In this document: piece after piece, positions 12,541 through 24,868 of the stretch | How positions within the stretch are numbered: the stretch's first letter is position 1 | How the letters are laid out: every line of letters starts with the position of its first letter | Assembly (NCBI RefSeq): GCF_030247195.1 | Contig: NC_080672.1 | Span: 373,124,166 to 373,188,165 of the forward strand | DNA from: Topomyia yanbarensis | Taxonomy: Eukaryota; Arthropoda; Insecta; Diptera; Culicidae | Direction: 5' to 3' | Length of the DNA: 64,000 nt | Position numbers and translations under genes: made by a program | The notes under the pieces: model-generated | What the model saw: only the letters and a program-made list of their open reading frames with translations | The model's database searches: none | Told to the model about the DNA's origin: nothing

Positions 12541-13115
12541 TTAACTTAAGCCCTTAAGCAGCATTTTGTTTAGTGAAACACCATTCACTTTGGATGCCAC
12601 ATCCCAGACCAGGCGATCTTTGGCTGGTTTCTTAAGATTGCACACTGCTCCAGCCGGTAGCTGCCACACCTTCCTCAAATCAGCTTTTCGAAGTTCTTTT
12701 TCTGTCACCTCGTGCACGCATCCCTTTTGTTGGTATTCCGCCATTTGACATCGCACGTTTGCAGCAATACTCGAATTCGACTTCAAGCGCCTCTCGAAGC
12801 ACTCCAATCTATAAACTGGCATGTCGTAGCTATCTGGAAATTCTACGCAGTCATGACGCAACAATAGTCCGGCTTCGAAACCTATTTCCTTTCGCTTTGT
12901 CGTTTGTTCCAGAATTACCCGTTTGTCCCCATTCCGAGTCCGGGCCACGGTTAACTGTCATACACTTTCCACAGTGAAGTACTATTTGACCAGCGCTTTG
13001 CTCTGTCTATTGTAGAACCACAAACAGCCCAACCTAAACGGGTCTTCGCGGCGAAAGGCTTTCCCTGGGAATCGCACTTTGGAATCTCTTGATCGGTAAG
13101 TTGCGTAGGTGGTGG
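12541..13115 (-). pseudogene. BEL/Pao-type pol fragment, decayed
   Basis: A 135-codon minus frame (12948-12541) carries the run-up to reverse transcriptase seen in BEL/Pao elements: ECFERRLKSNSSIAANVRC, then VCNLKKPAKDRLVWDVAS and KVNGVSLNKMLLKG. Upstream in another frame, FAAKTRLGWAVCGS (about 13028-13065) matches the stretch between protease and RT in this superfamily. Stops and a frame change separate the parts, the RT core is missing after LLKG, and no LTRs are visible. Family assignment is from motif recall. Confidence 0.6.
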
Positions 13116-13119
13116 CATA

Positions 13120-13375
13120 GACGTGCCGCTTCATAGAATCACAATGGGGAAGGGCCAACGATTGCTAAAACACTGCTTAAAGCCAATTGCAGCGGGCCAT
13201 AATTCTGATTTTGATATTGAGTGTACGGTTCCGATGTGGAGTCGTAGAGATTTCATGATCGCGTGGGAACGAGCGTTTATACTTTCGTACTTAAGACCGC
13301 GTTTATAAATTTGTAAATTCTAAAACATTCATTTATTTACCGGGCATTTTCATGTTTGCTAGATCGCGGGCCTAG
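13120..13375 (+). repeat. Satellite-like repeat, copy 1, left part
   Basis: Begins near AAAACACTGCTTAA, shared with 45416 and, inverted, with 59428. GATCGCG-rich text follows, interrupted at 13376 by an inserted element and resuming at 14536. Confidence 0.55.
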
Positions 13376-14535
13376 CCCAAGCAACATATTTTTTAACAAA
13401 AATCAATAACTAATCATAAAACCAAATCACGGGTAATAATCCAGCTGCGGTGAACATATTCTCAACTGTTTCATCATCAAAAAAGCCTCAAGGCGGAGTC
13501 TATTTGTAACATGTCATGACAACCTAGAACAAACACGGTACTTTACAAACCAATTTTGCCACCCAGTTTCAAATTGAGTTCAATTATGTTTTAAAAATTT
13601 TCGGTGTTGGAATAATACAATGTTAGCAAATATTTTTCTCTTCAATACTTAAATTTCACCGGAACGTCCAGATTTACTGTGAATTGTTCAATTTTACGTT
13701 TATATTTGCAATGCGCCCTCAAATAAAATCAGAAATGGATGAAAATATAAGAATTAGAGCACTCCAGGCAAATGACGCAGTTTTCGATTGCACCTATCAA
13801 TATGCAATTCGAATATGGCACAAAAATTTATGAACGCATCATGACTCAATGTTGTATATACAGGTATGGCGAAGATGGCTCTTTGGTATTCGTAAAATGA
13901 ATCTTACATGAGTGGTGTGAGTGATCACAGAATAAATCGACTTGCTTTCATCATACCGTTCGTTTCGCTCTCATTGAATCGCGTGAACGCTATGACGTCG
14001 ACCCGTTGTGCTTCTGGATTGTTTACATATTTTTGGTTGCCAACACTAGCAAAACGTGTGTTCCGCCACACCTATATATACAACATTAATCATGACCGCC
14101 TTCTCGTTGTGGTTGATTCGTTGACATAAAAAACCAACGAATGAAGATGCATCGATGACGCCTTCTCGTTGTTGCAAATTTGTGTCGGCAAATATTTCAC
14201 AAGTTTGCAAGTAATTTGTTCTTTATGTGCTACTTATTGCAAACAAACACTGACAGCTGCTATCCGCTATAGTATTGAGTTACTTTTAACTAACAGTTAT
14301 CAAACATAATCGGCTCCTCCTACTAAGTATCATTTAGAGTCGGTGTTGGTAATTCGAAAATAATTCTTTTAGTCAACAAAGCCACGTTTTGCGGTTCGAT
14401 TAGCAGCAACAAACTTGTTTGTGGTCTATTAGCAACAAACCATGGTCTGAAAAATGTTTTTATACTATTCTACAACTGATATTCAACCAAATAGGTACAA
14501 ACATTTTCTTAGACGTGTTACATATGTTGCTTGGG
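13376..14535. mobile_element. Inverted-repeat element CCCAAGCAACATAT, copy 1
   Basis: Left end CCCAAGCAACATATTTT; right end inverted, ACATATGTTGCTTGGG. A second copy at 46290-47268 shares the interior but lacks the nested element at 13846-14088. Comparison with the uninterrupted satellite text at about 45890 recovers the empty site (CGGGCGTAGGTGTG versus GGGCCTAG | AGGTGTG). Noncoding. Confidence 0.65.
13846..14088. mobile_element. 243-bp hAT-like MITE with perfect 8-bp target duplication
   Basis: Flanked by ATCATGAC at 13838-13845 and again at 14089-14096. Ends are TCAATGTTGTATATACAGG and, inverted, TAATGTTGTATATATAGG. The related element at 46290-47268 shows the empty site (GCATCATGGCCGCC). 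A second, inverted copy lies at 26499-26715. Confidence 0.8.
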
Positions 14536-15300
14536 AGGTGTGAGTGAAGGATCGCGAAGGATTCGAGCGTTAGTATGCCGCCTGTACTAGCTTCTATGAA
14601 GCTGCGATTGTATAATCATGTGACCATTTGCATATTCAAGCGGGATCTTGAGTTTTATGTTTAGCTTTAAGTGTCCGGTTCAGATGCTAGAAAAGAGTTA
14701 ATTCCCGGTGAATGTCACCCCGAAATGTGCTACCTAGTGTACATAAGCGTATTTTTTTGAGAATAATCTATCTGAGTTATGGAGCTAGGCTTCTAGGACC
14801 GCGGGTAGGGGCCTCCGATTCAGGTTTGCGAGGATACGTGTATTCGTATATTAGTATTGAGACATCGTTTATATATTTCTAGATGTTAATAGGTTCACTT
14901 ATTCATAGGGGCCTTATTTGACGAGATCACGGGCACGAATGATCGTGATTGTATACTCGTGTGCGTGAACAGATTTGTATTTCTATTGTTGATTTTTTTT
15001 AAGATTCTGATCTTGCTCTAGGTTCGCTCGGAACTGTTACTTTTATATGGATTTTGTAAACATTAGGGCGAACCTAGGGTGACTCGATTTTAAAACCGAA
15101 AACAGCATATGTTAACGGGTTTGGCAGTGTAAGTATTTTTATGTCACGTAGGCTAGAGTGTGTATAAATTCACTTGTTTGAATTTCCAACTATGATGCTC
15201 GGAGGCTTACATATATAAGTTCCATATTTTAGAGTAAGATCGCCCGAAGGACTACGATTCATGATCGCGCGAGAGCGGGCATAAATTCTTAAGTGCTACC
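14536..15300 (+). repeat. Satellite-like repeat, copy 1, right part
   Basis: Resumes with GATCGCGAAGGATTCGAGCG and continues with phrases shared with 45.4-46.3 kb and 47.3-47.7 kb (GATGCTAGAA, GATCGCGCGAG). No coding frame. Confidence 0.5.
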
Positions 15301-16995
15301 ACGAACAGTGTTTCAAAACGCCGTTTTCATGATCAAAATTCAATAACTCTCCTGGTTTTGGAGATTGGACTTCTTCGAAGAAGTTTCTAGATATAAATAA
15401 ACGCATATTTTAATATATCCACAAAGTTGTTTAGGACGCTGAAGTACACATTTTTGATGAATACCATGACTCTATAGCTCTTGACAAAGAATTATTGTCA
15501 AGTTTCGAATATTCTTAGGTCAACTTACACCTAAGCAACTTCCTTAATCACAAACATTCGCAGATAGCTTTGATTACAGTTAAAAGTACTAACTATTTAC
15601 TATCCATAGAATATAAATTGTCCGACGAAGATTGCTGGGTAGGTTACGTATATAAACGCGCGGAGCAATAAAAATAATTTTATAGTTTACGAATCATTTA
15701 TCAATTTTTTAAAACGTTATACAGTGCTATCACGGGGAGAAATAAACAATTATAACACTAACTAGTTTAAATTACTTTTTGCTTTTGATATATACGAATT
15801 GCATAGCAGTTGTATAACTTTTTTGTTCAAAGAGCTACAGATTCATCCTCTTCAAACATGTGTGTTTTATCGCGCTGAACAACATTGTAGAAGACTAAAT
15901 GTAAAAATTATCGTAAAAAGTTATATTTGAAAAACTGTTTTACATTTCTTATAAAAGAAATGTATAGAATTCGCTCAAACTTTCAAGATTTTTTCCGAGG
16001 CCCGGAGGGCCGAGTCTTATATACCAATCGACTCAGCTCGACGATTTGGGACAATGTCTGTGTGTGTGTGTGTCTGTGTGTGTGTGTGTATGTAACGGAC
16101 AAATTCTCATTCGTGTTTCTCAGCAATGGCTGAACCGATCTTATCCAAACCAATTTTAAATCAAAGAACTAAAAACAGTATGAACGCTATTAATTTGTTT
16201 TTGATTCTGATGTTTAGTTTCCAAGATATGAATGTTTGAATGCGTAAAAATGGCGTTTTTGCAGTTTTTTTGAATTATCTGCTGAAATTGACAACATAGA
16301 TTAACAATTTATATGTTTTTAGACAGCTTTAACGAATACCTTTCGAACAAGCTATAGATTGTTAAAATCGAACTATTATCAAAAGAGATATTTAACATTA
16401 AATGCGGACGAAAGATTTTTATCATTTCCCATTGCCATAAATATGACCAAAAACATGTAATCTATTATTAACGCCAAAACGGCTTATTTTAGGTCAATAG
16501 TATCTTCGGAGAATTTAATGGAGGCAATATGCCCTTTCTTTTGGTATTGTGCTTTTACTGATTAATCCCCCTATGAGTGAGATATTTTCACAAATTTTCT
16601 TGGAAGTGATTATATCGAAATGATATCTTCAGCAAATTTGTAGCTCTTACTTTTGCGAATAACTTTACTAAAGACTTTAAATATCTATTTTGAATACTTT
16701 AAAAGTTATGGCTTGTTGTTTGTTGATTACTCTTTGTCGCCTATTTATAGTTCAATATAGTAATAATCCATTGAAATAAGCTAAACATTATTTCGATAAA
16801 ACGAATTTTGTATTTCATTTTACTATCTACAACCGCTAGAAATAATCACCGAACACTTCCAAGTTGTCTGGAAGGAACTTGATAACTTATCAGTACTAAA
16901 ATGTTCATTTGTGCGAACCTTCTGACTGCAATATTTCTAACTTATAACCATCGGATCGATCTGAAACATATCGGAAAATGAAAGCGAAATAAATA
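15300..16995. repeat. AT-rich dispersed repeat with GT microsatellite (core copy 2 near 15990-16150)
   Basis: Contains the palindrome GACTTCTTCGAAGAAGTTTC near 15368 (also at 25854), a small hairpin ATTTCTTATAAAAGAAAT near 15945, the GCCCGGAGGGCCGAGT core and a GT-rich run 16050-16092. Parts recur at 24200-24868, 25640-25920 and 49990-51600. No gene recognised. Confidence 0.5.
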
Positions 16996-17003
16996 ACTCC
17001 AAG

Positions 17004-18788
17004 CAACGGCGTAGCCAAGAGAAGGTTTTGGGGTACACCATACAACCCTCCCTCCCCCACCACACCCAAAAAAAAAATTGGATTGAAGTTGAAAATTTAT
17101 TGATGCTGACTGATTTAATTCAATATTACAATAACAATTATCTGATCCGTAGATTGATAACCTGTTGTTGTAAACATCATGAGGACTTTTGATAAATTGT
17201 CGGAATGGGGCCCTGATAAGTAACTGATCTATTGGTCTTGATTTCACAGTTGTCTAATAGCATCAATATCAAATTCCTGCCTGAAAACATTCCAATAGAA
17301 AATTCCAGAGTTCTGTAATCAATCATAATCCTCAGATTTATTTTCAAATTGAGCTCGTTTTTGTAGAAATGTACTGTAATAAGGGTCTTTATTTAATAGG
17401 GAGCGAAGTTAAAATTGATTTAATGTCTATGAAACATAGAACTGCTCACCAAAACATTGCATAACTTTCAACATTTGCTAAAAATGTTCTTGCCTTTCTC
17501 ATTCACTCTAAAATGCGTCAATCTAATCCCGACCCGGAGGGCCGAGTGTCATATGCCCATCGACTCAGTTCGTCGAGATCGGAAAATGTCTGTGTGTATG
17601 TATGTGTGTATGTGGAAAAAAAAATGTGACCTCTGTTAATCAGAGATGGCTGGACCGATTTGCACAAAGTTAGTCTCAAATGAAAGGTACAACCTTCCCA
17701 TTGGCTGCTATTGAATTTTTTATTGATTGGACTTCCGGTTCCGGGGTTACGAGTTGAAGAGTGCAATCACACAGCAAATTCCCATATAAACTGAAATGAA
17801 AAATTTTCAAAATCAAATTTGTATTTTTGAGGCCAAATGATTTTAAAATGCATGAAACATTGAGATGTTTGACAAAAATTGACTTTTTTGGACTTTGGTA
17901 CATTTTTGCCTTTCTCATATAGAAAGGTTATGCAATCACTCTAAAAATCGTCAATCATACCGGCCCGGAGGGAATATACAGTGAGGGGTTGCTACTTTAA
18001 AATTAAAACTAGTTTAAAATTTCTTAACAATTTGAAAATTTTCGGCAGGACCTGGACCTCCCGGATCTTTCTCCATGATCCGTCGCTGGTTTCAAGCGAT
18101 GTTTCAGTATCACAGTATGTTGATTCATTGTATGTATGTGCAAATCGTACTGAACATGTAATATTCATTTCCACCATTGTATTGAACATAACCAGCCATG
18201 GAATCTTAGTCTATACAAATGAGACAAGCACAATTGCACCACTAGGTGGATTAAAACAGGTTTTTTTGGGAATGCGTCGAGTTGAGACGAAAACGTAATA
18301 TGGTTAATACCGAGGATAACACTTTCCGAATGTAGAGAGAAATTTATGAAAAATGACGATTTCAATTCGACTCTAGCATGTTCTGATCGATTTTGATGAG
18401 CATTTGATTTTTGTTGTATGACCAATTATATGTATAGGTCAAATGTTTAAAAACAGTAATTTAAGGTCAAGATAGCATCATTTTGAAACCGCCAATTTCG
18501 GAGGTTTAGTATCTTCGATGAGTTTTACAAACGTTAAACAGCGCATCATTTGATAAAATAATTTTGACGGTATATCGTCCAAAAAGCATTTATGGTGAAT
18601 TTTCTCAGGTTAATATTCATGACTACAAAAAAGTCTCAACAAATTCGCTGAAGACACGAACTCTGTTACTATTTTCTGAAAAATTAATTCTGCATAATTT
18701 TAAAACTTCAAAAATTACGGTTTCGGAATTATGCCGTTTGGACAGTATGATCGATTTTCACCAAACCGAATTTCTGGCTACGCCGCTG
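17004..18788. mobile_element. hAT-like nonautonomous element, copy B
   Basis: CAACGGCGTAGCC at the left and GGCTACGCCGCTG at the right are inverted ends. Flanks ACTCCAAG (16996-17003) and ACTTCAAG (18789-18796) form an 8-bp target duplication with one difference. 1785 bp, no transposase frame. Homologous to 36041-37883, which has its own different duplication. Confidence 0.75.
17515..17690 (+). repeat. CGGAGGGCCGAGT core with GT-rich microsatellite, copy 3
   Basis: Reads CCCGGAGGGCCGAGTGTCAT, a GACTCAGTTCGTCGA block and TGTCTGTGTGTATGTATG. It corresponds to position 130-290 within the composite repeat. A truncated second start of the same core is at 17940-17970. Confidence 0.7.
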
Positions 18789-18856
18789 ACTTCAAGCAAA
18801 GTCGTTCTACACTCGTTCACAAGAAACTTCTTCGAATGCTGAATATCTATTATAAT

Positions 18857-19161
18857 ACATTGAAACCCCGATTTTATCAGCCAAATATGAACATATGTTT
18901 GAAGAGCACTAGCAGACGAACAAGACTGAATTGAAGTAAATCCTTTCTTGAGCATGTTTTCCTTATCATGAAGATGGAAATATGCAAAAATAAAAAGTTC
19001 ATCATAATCAGAAATAGTTATCAGACTACATCAAGGGACGGGAAGAATATTTTAACAGCTTCAGTTTATTATAAAGAAAAAAAATTGCCCGATTTAGTCA
19101 ATGTCCCCATTTTGTCAGCCTAAAATACACCATGAGATTGATAAAAATGGGTCTTTATTGC
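18857..19161. mobile_element. Tc1/mariner-type short element, copy B
   Basis: Same element as 1425-1728, carried along in the duplicated composite. Ends ACATTGAAACCCCGATTTTA and GTCTTTATTG. Confidence 0.5.
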
Positions 19162-20619
19162 ATGTATTATTCACTGTATTTCACATTAATAGGTACATTT
19201 CATTTTTGGGGATTTTTTTATTGCATCGAACTACAACAATTTTTAGGTAGCTTTCAAGGGGTTATTTTATAGACTTCTTCCAAAATTTGGCGAACCTATT
19301 CCAATTCGTATACCAATTAATTGGTATACTTAAGGGTTTATATGTTGCAGATAGAGAAAATGCTGAAATTTTCAGCTTTTTTCCCACACAATATTACGAA
19401 AGCTTATTAAACAATTTTTCCCAAAAAGTTTGTGAAAATTATAAGCTATTTGAAATTTTTTAATAGTTTAATTTTTTATTTAACCGTGATTTTTTTAATA
19501 AATAGTGACCATCGCTTCACAACGTAGTCTATTTTTCATGGCTTGCGATGAGCACGATCTCTCGAATTGCTGAACTGAAAATTATGCAATAGAAATAAAT
19601 TTTAGTATTCTTTACAGATTTAACTCGCCGCGTAGATAGCTCTGAATTAGACCCGCTGGTGCCCTAAGACGATTTCGCTAGATTTTCAGAGCACTGTGCA
19701 CCCAGTGCATTAACGCAAGTGACGGAAGGTTATCGAAAAGATTCGTGAAAATGAAAATTCCAGTAATGATGATGATTTTCCCTAACGGTTCGTTTTCGAG
19801 AGGTTTTTATTTGTTCTTTGGCATTAGGATTAGCGATAATAATTCAAATCAAGGATACTACTGGGAAGTCACCTTTAGAAAAAGTCGATGTCGAAGTAAA
19901 ATTTGGAACTATGCACGCATGCACTTCAGAGGTAGCGTGATATCAGGAGCTGCGATTTCATTTCAACGCTTTTTTGTGAAAAGGGCGATACTTACAAATG
20001 CTCTCTTGCTCTCTTAAACTACAGCAAAAAATGCAACGGGCGAAACTGTATTTTTGTTTGTTTATTTAAAATTTCGCCCTCCACGCTCCATGCAAACAAA
20101 CAGGGCGATACTTTTTTGCTAACAGTTTAGAGGCGAAACTGTTATTTTTGTATGTTTTTTTTAAGGATTATCAAGCTGATACCAGCTGTAAATAGTAAAA
20201 CCGATTTAATCCACCTAGCAGTGAGATGAGACATTTCTTACACATTTCACTATTGGATTAGTTTGCAGAACTCACAAGAAGTATGCACCCAACTAGAGGT
20301 GGGATGAAAACAGTTTCTAGGCTTGCACGAAAAAAATCTCGAATAAACTGAATAAATTATAGAAATCAACAAAACGAACGAAATAAAAAAGTAAAGCAAA
20401 AAATGAAATAATAGGTTTTTAAATTCATAAAATGAGTAGAAAAATTAATGTAAATCAAAATTATAATATACACGAATCAAATTAGATTAGGTTATTAAAT
20501 AAAAATTAAGATTATATTTAGATATAGTTCTAAGATTAATAGAATAAATTGACTCATACTAACAAATTGAATGAAATAAAACGAATAACTGAACATGAAA
20601 TGCATAAAATTAAAGATAT

Positions 20620-21690
20620 GAATAAAATGAATCAAATGAATCAAATGATTCAAATGATTCAAATGAATCAAACGAATCAAACGAATCAAATGAATCAAAT
20701 GTGTCAAATGAATCAAATGAATCAAATGAATCAAATGAATCAAATGAATTAAATGAATCAAACGAATCAAATGAATCATATGAATCAAATGAATCACACG
20801 AATCAAGTGAATCAAATGAATCAAATGAATCAAATGAATTAAATGAATCAAATAAATCAAATGAATCAAATGAATAAAATGAATCAAATGAATCAAATGA
20901 ATCAAATGAATCAAATGAATCAAATGAATTAAATGAATTAAATGAATCATATGAATCATATGAATCAAATGAATCAAATGAATCAAATGAATCAAATGAA
21001 TCAAATGAATCAAATGAATCAAATGAATCAAATGAATCAAATGAATTAAATGAATCAAATAAATCAAATGAATCAAATGAATCAAATGAATCAAATGAAT
21101 CAAATGAATCAAATGAATCAAATGAATCAAATGAATCAAATGAATCAAATGAATCAAATGAATCAAATGAATCAAATGAATCAAATGAATCAAATGAATC
21201 AAATGAATCAAATGAATCAAATGAATCAAATGAATCAAATGAATCAAATGAATCAAATGAATCAAATGAATCAAATGAATCAAATGAATCAAATGAATCA
21301 AATGAATCAAATGAATCAAATGAATCAAATGAATCAAATGAATCAAATGAATCAAATGAATCAAATGAATCAAATGAATCAAATGAATCAAATGAATCAA
21401 ATGAATCAAATGAATCAAATGAATCAAAAGAATCAAATGAATCAAATGAATCAAATGAATGAAATGAATGAAATGAATGAAATGAATGAAATGAATGAAA
21501 TGAATGAAATGAATCAAATCAATCAAATAAATCAAATGAATCAAATGAATCAAATGATTCAAATGAATCAAATGAATCAAATAAATCAAATGAATCAAAT
21601 GAATCAAATGAGTCAAATTGATTTAATTCATCCAGTGAATACAATGAATCAAATTAATGAAATGGATCAAATTAATAAAAAGAATGGATG
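20620..21690 (+). repeat. 9-bp minisatellite (ATGAATCAA)n
   Basis: Over 1 kb of ATGAATCAA units, nearly perfect over 21060-21430, with a run of ATGAATGAA variants near 21457-21515. Because the unit is a multiple of three it stays open in several frames (Met-Asn-Gln on plus, Leu-Ile-His on minus). No evidence that either is translated. Confidence 0.95.
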
Positions 21691-21699
21691 AACAAAATG

Positions 21700-22190
21700 A
21701 ATAAAGTAAAAAATAAATGAAATGCATAAATAAAACAAACGAATCAAATAAACAAAATGAGCTGAAGTGATAAAATGAATAAAAAGAAGAAAATGAACAG
21801 AATGCATTGATTAAAATGAAAAATTTAACAATGGTAAAAGGTTATAAATTAATATAAAGAAATAAATTGAATCAAATAAATTATTTGGAAGAAAAGATTG
21901 AAACTGAAAAAGTAGTCAGATTATTAAAATGAAGAAACTGAACAAAATGAATAAACTGGAAAAAATGAATAAAATGCATACTATGAAAACAATGAATAAA
22001 ATAAGTTAAATGAGTTATGAGTAAAATGCACAAAAAGAATAAACTGATCAGAGTGAATCCAAAGAATGAAACGAATAAAATAAGTAAAATGAACACAGAT
22101 GAACAAAACGAATAAAAAGATGCGGAATGATATAATTAAAATGAAATCGTCATATATTTAAAGCTAAAAATATTTTTGAATTAAGAAAAT
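21700..22190. repeat. Degenerate AATGAATAAA low-complexity zone
   Basis: Continues the minisatellite theme as decayed A-rich units. Its complement matches 56850-57200 over recognisable phrases such as GTTTCATTCTTTGGATTCA, so the two are inverted copies of one old element. Confidence 0.6.
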
Positions 22191-22559
22191 GAATAAACCA
22201 ATCCGGTACGAATTTGAGAACCATTGCATCAAAAAGTTTTGAAATGTTTTTGAAAATCCCATCTTCTGAGAAAAGGCTAATAAATATGCAATGGACTTTC
22301 TAGGGCTTCCATCTTTTTTTGGTTTTATTCTTTTTGTTTTCATGCTTCTTTACTTGACGGCGTCGTTTTAAGATTATCTGGTGTTTCTACCTTATTATTA
22401 GACCATATTTATTTATCAGGAACCTGGAACGCTCAATTTGCTTTGGAATTCGAAGTTTACTTTTTGGTCACATATTCCCGAAAAAAAGATTTATGTACAG
22501 AATAAAATTTACTGGTCCAGTATTTTAACGCGCAATTGAATATAGTAAAGTGAGACAAG

Positions 22560-22850
22560 GTCACATGTGCTTTCAAGCCCCTTGAACAGAGAACGACAGA
22601 GGGAGAATGCGATTCGTGAATGAGACAGGTAGATATTTCAAAGTTTTTATTTGCATTGAAGTAAATAGTGTGAAATGTCTAGGCTATGTCGATAGCATAA
22701 AAGCCGTGCATTCAGTTGATTGCAATGCAGTCTCTTTCAATTCATCCTTATAGCTTTCATATTGTTTCGTTCGGAATTCTCGTGCAGGAAATATGGATAA
22801 ATAAGTCCTATACAGACCAATTCTGTGAAAAATAAATGGTTCAAACTACG
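22560..22850. repeat. Dispersed repeat shared in inverted form with 53.9-54.2 kb
   Basis: GGTCACATGTGCTTTCAAG and GGGAGAATGCGATTCGTGAA are found inverted at 56385-56410 and 54100-54160. This copy is uninterrupted and serves as the empty-site reference for the TTAA element at 54191-56381. Confidence 0.6.
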
Positions 22851-22954
22851 CAGTATATCCAAATATGGACGACGATAAGTTAGAGGACACATTGTAGTTG
22901 CATCCCCCATCGAGAGTGGGCACTTTGGGAGACTTCTTTTCCTGGATCTGGTTT

Positions 22955-23490
22955 GTGGATATTTTTGGTCTTTGATCCGTTATTTTTCATGAAAGTTCGT
23001 ACCAATACAACGAATGTGCAGCTGATACAACTCATGGTTCATTCGCCTGCGCAACGTTCCGTCTTCCATCTGCAACACCTTTCGTTCGAAAACTCCAAGG
23101 GTGCGTTGGTCCTCCACGAGCATAGTCCAGGTCTCGTGGCCGAGAGGACCACCGATCTAATCAGCGTCTTGTAGATAATCAACTTCGTGCGGCGGCGAAT
23201 TTTGTTCGACCGGAGCGTCCTCCGGAGTCCAAAGTAGGCACGATTTCCCGCCAAGATCCCTCTCTGAATTTCTCTGCTGTTATCATTGTTGTCGGTTACC
23301 AGTGAGCCCGAATACATGAATTCGTCGACCATCTCGATTTCGTCACCGTCAATCCGAACTCGGGTGGGAGGTTCACATTGTCGTCTCTAGAACCTCTTCC
23401 TCTCATGTATTTTGGCTTCGAAACGTTGATAGCAAGTCCAATCCTGCTGGCTTCAGCTTTCAGTCTTTGAGCATATATTTCATTCAAAAT
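22955..23490 (-). pseudogene. Non-LTR retrotransposon reverse-transcriptase fragment
   Basis: Minus-strand frames give AQRLKAEASRIGLAINVSK, then after a frameshift VDEFMYSGSLVTDNNDNS, AGNRAYFGLRRTLRSNK and RRRTKLIIYKTLIRSVVL. This is the thumb-side part of a LINE RT, downstream of the catalytic region. A second frameshift follows SVVL. Catalytic YxDD is not in the surviving piece. The clade was not assigned. Confidence 0.65.
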
Positions 23491-23494
23491 TCAA

Positions 23495-24640
23495 TAGAGA
23501 TACGAATAGTTTAAATATCGCACGTGGAATGTCTCTTTTGAAAATTTTCATCGTCATACTTTCATATTACCCAATTAAGCCAAATATTTTTCGGATATAG
23601 CCATGAATTTCCTTAATTATAGTGTAGATACAGGCTTTGAATACAATTGAATTAAAATTGAGTTGATGTAGCAGCAGACAAGAAATAGTTTTGTTTTCTC
23701 AAACCTTCGCAATTACAATTAATAAATATTTCAGATTGGCAGATTATCACACAACTTAGAAATGGATACAGAAATAGCTAGATAGATGCGATACAAGAGA
23801 GACAGAGAGAGATGGGGGGGCGTGTGAGGAATGGCAAATGATGGTTAATGCAGTGACATTATTTTTATAGGTATATTATTATGATACATTGATTCCTTTC
23901 ATTCTTGTCATAATTAATGTGAGTAGTAATTTTTGTGCCATAACCAGTATAACCTAAATCTTGTAAAAGAGCTAAATTTTCGCTAGATTTTTGGGCCTCA
24001 AACATACAGTTGCTTTCGGTGACGCCACAAGTATAATTATATGAGAAATCTTTTATCTCACTACTAGGTGAATTACTTGCTGATCTGTGTATTGATATAA
24101 CATCCAATATTTACCTCATGATTAAACGCAATGCCTAATCCAAGGGATAAATACTAGAACTCACTGTTTCTTTATCAACACATTATTTTGTCTTTGAAGT
24201 GAACTTATATATATTGATTTTTGAGAAATAGTTCATTTATTATAAAGGTAATTCACAAAATGTTCTCAACATCGAATTCCTTGAATCACGTAGATGTGTT
24301 TTTATACCCCGATATTCAAAATCGGTTTAGTTTTGCCCCTAAAACACCAGTAAAGCAATACTATGTATGAAACAATCTCATTTTTAGCTAGTGGAAATTG
24401 GTAAGCGAGGACTAGAAATACAAAATGTTTAATATCTCCGCCGCTCGTGCACGGATTTAGACAATCTATAGCTTGTTAGAAAGGTATTTTAACAAGCTTT
24501 CTTTTTATGTGCTGGACAACATTGTATTGTTCAAAAGTTATTCGCCAAAAACCTGCTGTGTTTTCACAAAATCGCCCATATCTCAGAGAGTAAACAACAT
24601 ATCGAAAATCAAAAATAATAGTGTCAAATGGCAACGTTAG
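23495..24640. other. AT-rich sequence, no gene recognised
   Basis: Includes a GA-rich stretch at 23795-23820. From about 24200 it becomes part of the dispersed microsatellite-bearing repeat in inverted orientation. Confidence 0.35.
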
Positions 24641-24868
24641 GCCTTTCATTTGAAACTAATTTCATTAAGATCGGTTCAGCCATTGCTGAGATAATTACAT
24701 GACATTTTGTACATACATACATACACACATACACACACACACACACATACAGACATTGTCTCAATTTGTCGAGCTGAGTCGATTGGTATATGAGACTCGG
24801 CCCTCCGGGCCTCGGAAAAAGTTTTCAAAGTTTGAGCGAATCCTATACATTTCTTTTGTAAGAAATGT
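24640..24868 (-). repeat. CGGAGGGCCGAGT core with CA/GT microsatellite, copy 4
   Basis: Read on the minus strand: hairpin ATTTCTTACAAAAGAAATG, CCGAGGCCCGGAGGGCCGAG, a CGACTCAGCTCGACA block, a TGTCTGTATGTGTGTGTG run, then an AATGGCTGAACCGATCTTA block. It forms the right edge of the nested insertion. Confidence 0.7.

Larger units (their letters stand above)
20196..24868. mobile_element. 4.7-kb insertion inside composite copy B
   Basis: Absent at the equivalent site in copy A (about 2782). Left boundary starts ACCGATTTAATCCACCTAG; right boundary ends with hairpin-like ACATTTCTTTTGTAAGAAAT. It contains the minisatellite, an AT-rich zone, a segment shared with 53.9-54.2 kb, a LINE RT relic and a microsatellite core. 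It may be several elements rather than one. Confidence 0.6.

Noticed and set aside
12541..13115. Intact LTR retrotransposon
   Set aside because: No LTR pair, no integrase or complete RT, and stops and frame changes within the fragment.
20495..21691. Long open frames of Leu-Ile-His and Met-Asn-Gln repeats on opposite strands
   Set aside because: They are translations of the 9-bp minisatellite, whose unit length preserves any frame.
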